21,576 nt of DNA. Source: Chara braunii. Taxonomy: Eukaryota > Streptophyta > Charophyceae > Charales > Characeae. The translations under genes and the position numbers were made by a program. Below the pieces are notes generated by a model, which made no database searches, was not told where the DNA came from, and was given only the letters and a program-made list of their open reading frames with translations. This document shows, piece after piece, positions 16,121 through 21,576 of the stretch. Location of the stretch: NCBI GenBank assembly GCA_003427395.1, contig BFEA01000038.1:4307613-4329188 (forward strand). Reading direction: 5' to 3'. Positions within the stretch are counted from its first letter, which is position 1; every line of letters starts with the position of its first letter.

Positions 16121-16790
16121 GTCTGTGTTTGTTCTCAGATGCAATCATAGCATCTTGAGATTTCCTAATGTGTTCAATGGCCTGCTGCAGCATCTGTTTA
16201 TATTTGACAGCAAATTCTATGCTGCCTGGTGCTGCAGTTGCCTGGTTCTCAGGCAGTAGGAAATCAAGGGCGGAACGGGGCTTCCAACCAAGATGCAATT
16301 GGTTGGGAGTCATGCCAGTAGCGCTCTGTACAGCATTGTTGTACAGGCTGGCAACAAATCCTGGCTTGGCTTGATGTAGTGCCTAAATAGGTGTTGCACT
16401 ACTCGGTTCATTTGTTCCGCCTGTCCATTTGACTCAGGGTGATTCCCTGATGTCATTTGCAGTCTGTCAGTTTTAGCGGTCTCTGGCATAGCTATTAGTC
16501 TGGCATACTTAGAGAAGCGGTCAACTATAACAAAGATGTGTCTCTTTCCACTCCTGCTGGTCATGAAGTCCATGGACACACTTTGACCAGGACTTTCAGG
16601 AATCGGCAAGGGCTTGATCACTATCTGGAACACAATCTTTTATTCCCTGCTTTCTGAAGAAACAGCAAGCCATTTACCATTGTAAATTCATCGGAGGTTA
16701 CCTTATTCTTCGCGTGAAATTTACGAATGATCTCAGACATAACCGGATCTTGCTGATAGGCCTCCACCAAGGACCGAGTTACATCCTCAG
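16101..16790 (-). pseudogene. Integrase remnant of pol
   Basis: The frame carries QSVSMDFMTS (first catalytic aspartate), then HIFVIVDRFSKYARLIAMP, then a jump to HPESNGQAEQMNR (catalytic glutamate region), then after a frameshift SLYNNAVQSATGMTPNQLHLG and KPRSALDF. All are standard gypsy integrase blocks in order. The central block with the second catalytic aspartate is deleted between the AKT and DRLQMTS residues (about 16468). The N-terminal HHCC zinc-binding region is also missing, at about 16625. The protein could not catalyse integration. A frameshift lies near 16385. Confidence 0.85.
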
Positions 16791-17070
16791 ATATGCCAAA
16801 CTCAGTTACTAGCGCACCCAGATAATCTGCCCTTCGTGATAGTGCATCAGCCACTTTGTTGTACTCTCCCTTGATTGGATCAAGTTGATAGGCATACATG
16901 TCTATCACTTGATTCCATCGTTTGAGTGATCCAGCGCAAAGTCTCGTTGTCAGACCTTAAGTAGAAGAATCTCCCTAGGAGATAAGTGTCTCCAGTGAAC
17001 CAGCGCTCACTAGACTTGGCCAATGCCTGAAGTGGGGAAGGCAACGTTACCACTTCAGCACGAGTAAGAG
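16790..17070 (-). pseudogene. RNase H remnant of pol
   Basis: YLLGRFFYLRSDNETLRWI matches the end of the Ty3/gypsy RT-RNase H domain (usually YLxGxxFxxRTDHxxLxxL). After a frame change it continues RWNQVIDMYAYQLDPIKGEY and NKVADALSRR, the canonical end of that domain (xADALSRR). The usual bridge between the two halves is shortened. No reverse transcriptase motif (such as the YxDD box) or aspartic protease motif occurs anywhere between gag and this block, so a deletion joins the gag end directly to RNase H near 17070-17170. Confidence 0.8.
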
Positions 17071-17169
17071 CGGCTAACACTCCTACTGGCCTGCGGTATT
17101 TCCTTGCAACGTGCTCGCAGAAGCACTGCCAAGGTTCGAAGATAAACCCACCACTGTTGGTGAGCCTAC

Positions 17170-19031
17170 CTTCGTTGTGGACTTCTTGCCTCGGCAAGTT
17201 CTAAACGTGCGGCATAGTTGCCACAGTTCATACGCATGCCCTAGCAACTCGATCTTGCCACAACCAAGTTTTACCCAGGCAGGTGTTCCTTGGCCGCCCT
17301 AACCCTTGGACCGGCCTACGTTCTACTTCCCGGTCCCCTTAGCATTCTCCTTGATGGCCGCCACGATTCCCCCATCCGAAGTCTCGCTGGCCCCATCCTG
17401 CTCTGTCTCATCCCCTAAGTCTGGGAAATCGTCAATCTCAGTTGTCTGACCATCCACAAACATGAGTTGACCTTTCTTCTTCTAGTCTTGGGGAAGTCTC
17501 TTTTTCCCACCATTTGTCTGACCCTGATGCGCGGACCCAAGCTTAGCCTCTATGTCTAAGGCTTTCTTGTTGAAAGTAGCGAAGCTATGTTGGTCACTAT
17601 AGGCCTCGTCCACCAACTTATTCTTGATGTATGTGGGCGGACATCTCAAATAGTCTGTGAGGAGTACCTGCGGGTCATAACGCACACCAAGTACTACGAT
17701 CAGATGTTCTACGGCGTCTGTGACCCCACGTATTGTCCTGTACCTTTTGGCACAGAGATTGTTGATCGCGTAAGTGGCCTTTTGAGCCCCTTGAGGGTCA
17801 TCCCACTTGTTGTACACAGTCCGTACGGATTCTTCCAATGTCTGGGCCTGAGCCCAGGTATTGAAGTTCTGACCATAGCCCTACTGCTGCACTAACCCGT
17901 TTAACCACTGTGTTGTCGATCCCTCTAAAAAGGAGGCAGTAACTATAACTTCTTGCTCTGGCCTTGTGAGCTTGTGCCTCAGATAGGTAGGCACAGTTCT
18001 CACCCAGGTATACAGGTCCTCGTCCTTTTTCCTATCGCCTGAGAAGGGCTTAGGACTCGGCAAAGGAATCTTGGGCATCCACTGCATGGGTTGGATCTGC
18101 CCAAGCGATTGCTGCAGTGGATGCATAGCCACTGTGACCAGTTGCTCAGGTGACGATGGCACTGTAGCTGCCACTATCGTCAATGGTCTTGAAGAAGCTC
18201 AAGGACCGGACCACTAGTTACTAAAGCACCTGGAGGGGGCATGCCAAACATAGGAGAAAAAGAGGGCCCTACCGGCAACGGCGTCACTGTGGGGACAGCA
18301 ACCGAAGGGGGAGCTACAGCATAATGAGGCTGCCCCATCACTGGACGAGGAGTCAGCAGTGCAGCCATAATTTGTTTCTGGCGTGCCACTAGTTCGTTCA
18401 ACACTTTCTGATGAACAACCTGCGTTTCAGCCACTCAAAGAAGCGAGTTACGCAGTACTTGCATTGCAGGATCAAGTGTTGACTCGTCTCGTGCCGCTAA
18501 TTTGCTCAACTCCTGTCTCCTACTCCCTAGTCTAGCTTTTCTCAAGATAGCCCGCTGTCTCCTCTCTACTGCCTCTCTCAACTGCCACTGCAGCTCATCA
18601 TGAAGTTCTCTGCTTGGAGGATCTCATAATCCTCCGGTGTGAGTTCAGTCTGTTGGCCGACTTGCAAGCCAACAATCTGACTAATGGAAGCCAACAATCC
18701 GACTAATGGAAACCTGAAAAACTCCCTGATTGACACCTGACAAAGAGACCTGGGACAAGGCCTGTGACACTGTGGAGGAGGTATCCATCGCAGCCTCAGC
18801 CCGGACCCTAGAGTCCGCTAGTCTTGCTGCTGCAAGTGTCCGTTCAGCGTTGGCTGCCGCTGTCCTAGCCCTCTCTAATGCCGTCCTTTCCCTGGTATCC
18901 CTTCGCAGCCTCCTTTCCTCTCCTTAGCCTAATTCCTAGAAGGTAATTGGTCGACTGAGTGCAGCTGTATGAGTAACTCTAAGGGGTTCTACTAGTCTCT
19001 CCTCCTCCTCACTACTGCCTGCATCACTCAT
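17170..19031 (-). pseudogene. gag remnant of the gypsy element
   Basis: The likely start is the ATG at 19031-19029 (MSDAGSSEEEERLVEPL). Two in-frame stops follow, and the frame then reopens into a charged, alanine-rich probable coiled coil (RTALERARTAAANAERTLAAA) and a second basic helix (LQWQLREAVERRQRAILRK, about 18600-18530). A proline-rich linker leads to a capsid-like block with KPFSGDRKKDEDLYTW and ASFLEGSTTQWLNGL, the usual gypsy gag pattern F-x-G and A-x-x-x-L-x-G-x-A-x-x-W. The C-terminal part ends in an acidic stretch and a cysteine/histidine-containing tail (GCGK...GHAYELW) near 17240; no canonical CCHC knuckle is clear. Lesions include a TGA at 18440, four TAG codons between 17884 and 17296, frameshifts near 18183 and 18610, and a 22-bp tandem duplication at 18667-18710. 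Confidence 0.75.
18667..18710. repeat. 22-bp tandem duplication inside gag
   Basis: Two adjacent 22-bp copies (18667-18688 and 18689-18710) differ by one base. Because 22 is not a multiple of three, the duplication shifts the gag frame and produces the downstream stops. With one copy ignored, the frame runs open to about 18610. Confidence 0.85.
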
Positions 19032-20291
19032 GAGCTACAGTGTGTGATATCTAAACTAGAATCCACACCGAATCCTACCTCAGCATGACACCCAACCGAG
19101 TATGATTAACAACTATCTTCGGTCAGCCTGGAGAGAAACAGATAAGTGGTCAATAACAACTAATGTCAGATCCTTCAGGTAACACTAGTTCTATTTTTAG
19201 ATTATTCGAATACAAATTGCTATGCAGCAAGGAAGATATTATCCTATCTGCAGCTGTATGTCAGTTGACAACAAGTCCGTACAACTAAATAATCAAAAAC
19301 AAAAGTTTACTTGTGGAGATGTATGTTGGATGGCAGTTTGTCTAATTAATCCCACAGCGAAGAATTATCGGAATCCCCGCTCTCCCTGTATCCTTCTTGA
19401 TTGGTCACTTTGTGTCAACGCCCTAAGCATCTGGTTGAGCGGCGTGTCTGAAGGTGTGCAATCCGGCCCACCCCTGTGCCCCAAGTCTATGCCGAACCTA
19501 CCAGCCCCTGCACGTTGTTTACCCTCACATGCAACGAGTCTTACTTCCGGTTTGATCTGGCTGATCAAGAGGCAGTTTAAGGACAGCCCCCAAGGTCCTC
19601 AGGAATCATTTAACGTCGCAGACAGGACGACGATCACAGGCAGGGTTCAACACCGGAACCCGCCAGACATATTTAGAGACGGTCTGGTAAGCGTCCGTTC
19701 AAAGGGCTGGCATGCCCCGCATGACCTCTATTGCGCAGCAGCAGATCCAAGGACTTCTGGCAAAGCATGCGTGACTAGTTCCAGCAGGTTGGCATGGTGG
19801 CCGTGACCCGAGTGCTTCGTCCGAGGACCTTCAGAGGCTTCGCCCGTCTCCCACCAGCTTGCTGCCCAGGAAGAATGTCGACTCTCAAGGTTGAGCGCTT
19901 GTGACACCTCACATTGAGAGGACTCTCAAGACAGAACTCACTTCCTCACGGTACGAAGCAATGGGAGGGTAGATAAGGAAGAGAGCAACGTACATCACAA
20001 TGCTGCCCCCAACCACAGATTTCTCACCGGTAACCTGATGTGCATTTACGATGACCGGTCTTTGCCTCGGCACAACAAACAGCAGAATGCAGTCCCACCT
20101 CGGCTTAAATGCCACATCAGCGAGCTCTCATCAACCAGCGTACACCCCTAATGTCACCACATGGCTTCCTGGCGCGCCCACACGACCCTGGGCCGCCAAT
20201 CGTTCAACGCCCAAGCCTTGCTACTGCCCCACACCTCATGCGAAGCACCAATCAGCTATTGCGAAGAGCCAATGAAGCGCAGTTCGAACCA
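19032..20291 (-). other. Untranslated leader of the gypsy element
   Basis: About 1.26 kb between the primer-binding site and the gag start. I see no frame here that continues gag or matches a retroelement domain. A 194-codon frame on the opposite strand (19222-19806) has no recognisable motif and is listed among the rejected items. Leaders of this length are common in plant gypsy elements, where packaging signals are usually placed. Confidence 0.6.
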
Positions 20292-20303
20292 GCTCTGATA
20301 CCA
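20292..20303 (-). promoter_or_regulatory. Primer-binding site, initiator tRNA-Met
   Basis: On the minus strand TGGTATCAGAGC follows the 5' LTR end after a 3-nt spacer (ATT). These 12 bases are the exact complement of the 3' end of plant initiator tRNA-Met, the standard primer of many plant LTR elements. Similarity to the tRNA T arm continues imperfectly beyond (GGTTCGAAC). This fixes the element's orientation and the LTR boundary. Confidence 0.92.
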
Positions 20304-20306
20304 AAT

Positions 20307-21259
20307 TGCAAGGAAAATGAGCAGAAGCGAGATGACAATATCCAGAATGCACAATCACATTGAAAGTCAGATAGTATCAAAGCAGAGTTGCACCAATATA
20401 ACATCAATGAAGAATCGTAACACTGAAAACCAATGCCAATGAGAGCTTGCTCTCGCCACCACCAACACGAGTGTCCAGGCCCTTCTCCCTACTTAGCACT
20501 CGGCGCCCAGCCTACTTCCTACACAGCTACTGTCTGCCTACTAATTGAGAATGCAATTGTTGACGTCAGCAGCCCACAAGTACTTGAAGATGTTGCCCAA
20601 TGTAGACCATCGCCAATACCAGGTATGTGCCCTCACATCATCATCATCATCATCCTTCTCTCTCTCTCCCCCCTGACTTACACCCACGTCTTCTCCCTGT
20701 ACACCCGAAGACCACCCCTGCGCCTCACTATAGACCAAGCCCGAGCCAGCTATGGAGGCTGCCCTCAGCAGCACCCTGATTCACACACGGCCGCACGTGC
20801 TTGCACCTTGCCTCTCAGCGCCAGCAGCAGCCCACTGCCGCTAGCATGCAAGTGCCCAATGCCAGCCCAGGCAGCGAGCTCTTTCCTGTATGGAAAGAGC
20901 CCGCCTCAATTCGCGGCCTGGCTGGCCTGGGCCTCTGCCCAGAAGCTTCCAGTAGGCCCCAGGAGGCTGTGCCTCCGATGCAGCTGCTGGGCCTCCGTTC
21001 GGTATCTCCAAACTGTCTGTGTATGAGGCTGCGATTCTCGCCCAGGGCCTGCATTTCCAAAAGGCCTGGAGGGACGTGGAATGTATTTGCTGCTCGGCCT
21101 GTGTTTCCCTCAACCAACTGGCGCGTCACAACTACCTGGACCCCAAATACGAAATTGACAGCCGAGGGCCTCTCGTGATTTGTCAAGCCCGCCTTCACTT
21201 AGGGCGGGCACATCTGCAACAGGCCCCCCTTAGGCCTGCCGAGGACTCTCATCCTCACA
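20307..21259 (-). repeat. 5' LTR of the gypsy element
   Basis: A 953-bp LTR. In element orientation it begins TGTGAGGATG and ends TTTTCCTTGCA, bounded by TG...CA. It aligns along its length with 14583-15584 and with the solo copy at 9383-10901. Relative to the 3' LTR it lacks a short block near 20760 (the GGGCTATGGCGC stretch) and about 20 bp near 20835. It carries a CAT-rich microsatellite at about 20636-20653. Confidence 0.9.
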
Positions 21260-21576
21260 TTAACCCCGTTTTGTTTTTATTCTTTTTCTCATATTCTAAT
21301 AAGAATCTGAAGATGATGTTCAGCCAAACATTGCTTCTTTTGTGCTAGTGCATAACATATTTTCTTTTCAGATTTTTTATTTTTTTTTCTTACGGGCAGT
21401 GTTGCATCCATGCCGACCCCAGACCCTGACCGCCGACCGTATCGCAGCCGGACCAGTAGGGCCGACCGGTCGGCGGTCTGCCGACCAGTCAGAAAACAAC
21501 CATCCACTGAATTTTTTTCAAATCTGAGTTGGGGCTGTCCTGCGCTTGCTGAGTACAGCCCAAATCCGCTGAGAAA
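21260..21576. other. Noncoding right edge with CCGAC-rich block
   Basis: T-rich sequence, then from 21398 (GGCAGTGTTGCATCCATGCC) a GC-rich block containing the perfect 14-bp palindrome GCCGACCGGTCGGC (21461-21474). An inverted pair GGGCTGT/ACAGCCC lies at the end. No gene. Confidence 0.5.

Larger units (their letters stand above)
14583..21259 (-). mobile_element. Ty3/gypsy chromovirus, internally deleted, minus strand
   Basis: A 6.7-kb LTR retrotransposon lying in the presumed intron upstream of the first visible Nrap exon, in the same orientation as the gene. It has two direct LTRs, a primer-binding site beside the 5' LTR, a long leader, a gag remnant starting at 19031, then RNase H, integrase and chromodomain-like remnants in the Ty3/gypsy order (integrase after RNase H). 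Protease and reverse transcriptase are missing, and every remaining frame is interrupted, so it cannot be autonomous. Flanks are TTGA (14579-14582) and TTAA (21260-21263), a possible 4-bp target duplication with one change. The two LTRs differ by substitutions and by several indels, so the insertion is not recent. Confidence 0.9.

Noticed and set aside
19222-19806. A 194-codon + strand open frame in the gypsy leader
   Set aside because: No recognisable domain, antisense to the element, and in a region of noncoding character. Length alone is not enough.

Overview
The window is nuclear DNA of a eukaryote with very large, repeat-filled introns. It is almost certainly a green plant or streptophyte alga. 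Three things point that way: GT-AG introns of 1.3 to 3.5 kb; a Ty3/gypsy LTR retrotransposon whose primer-binding site is the plant-type initiator-tRNA-Met complement (TGGTATCAGAGC); and a host protein that, from memory, reads closest to plant Nrap proteins. A charophyte such as Chara would fit the intron sizes and transposon load. That is a guess; nothing here proves the species.

The only host protein gene I can support lies on the minus strand. Five exons (about 13988-13872, 11360-11278, 9000-8852, 7509-7136, 3586-3461) encode a continuous stretch of roughly 280 residues of Nrap, the nucleolar protein called NOL6 in animals and Utp22 in yeast. It is part of the small-subunit processome. Every junction keeps the reading frame and uses GT-AG. 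The start of the gene lies beyond the right edge, or in exons I could not see. Its end lies left of 3461.

The rest is what has landed in those introns. From right to left on the + coordinates: 21260-21576 is noncoding GC-rich repeat. 14583-21259 is a decayed, internally deleted Ty3/gypsy chromovirus in the same orientation as the gene, with LTRs at 20307-21259 and 14583-15584. 9383-10901 is a solo LTR of the same family, with a 4-bp target duplication and a second insertion nested inside it (9460-9940). 8262-8463 is a long GAA/TTC tract. 5400-5690 is a CCAGT pentamer array. 4376-4475 is a U6 snRNA pseudogene. 3912-4207 is a tandem pair of tRNA-like SINE units. 1-842 is a run of minisatellites. 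Many smaller inverted repeats, homopolymers and GC-rich blocks fill the spaces.

I found no new enzymatic or defence system. The interesting content is the exploded Nrap gene, the layered transposon history, the U6 copy with a 4-nt insertion between its catalytic motifs, and several intronic arrays that would be unusual in RNA: (GGACU)n, (UUC)n and G-rich runs.
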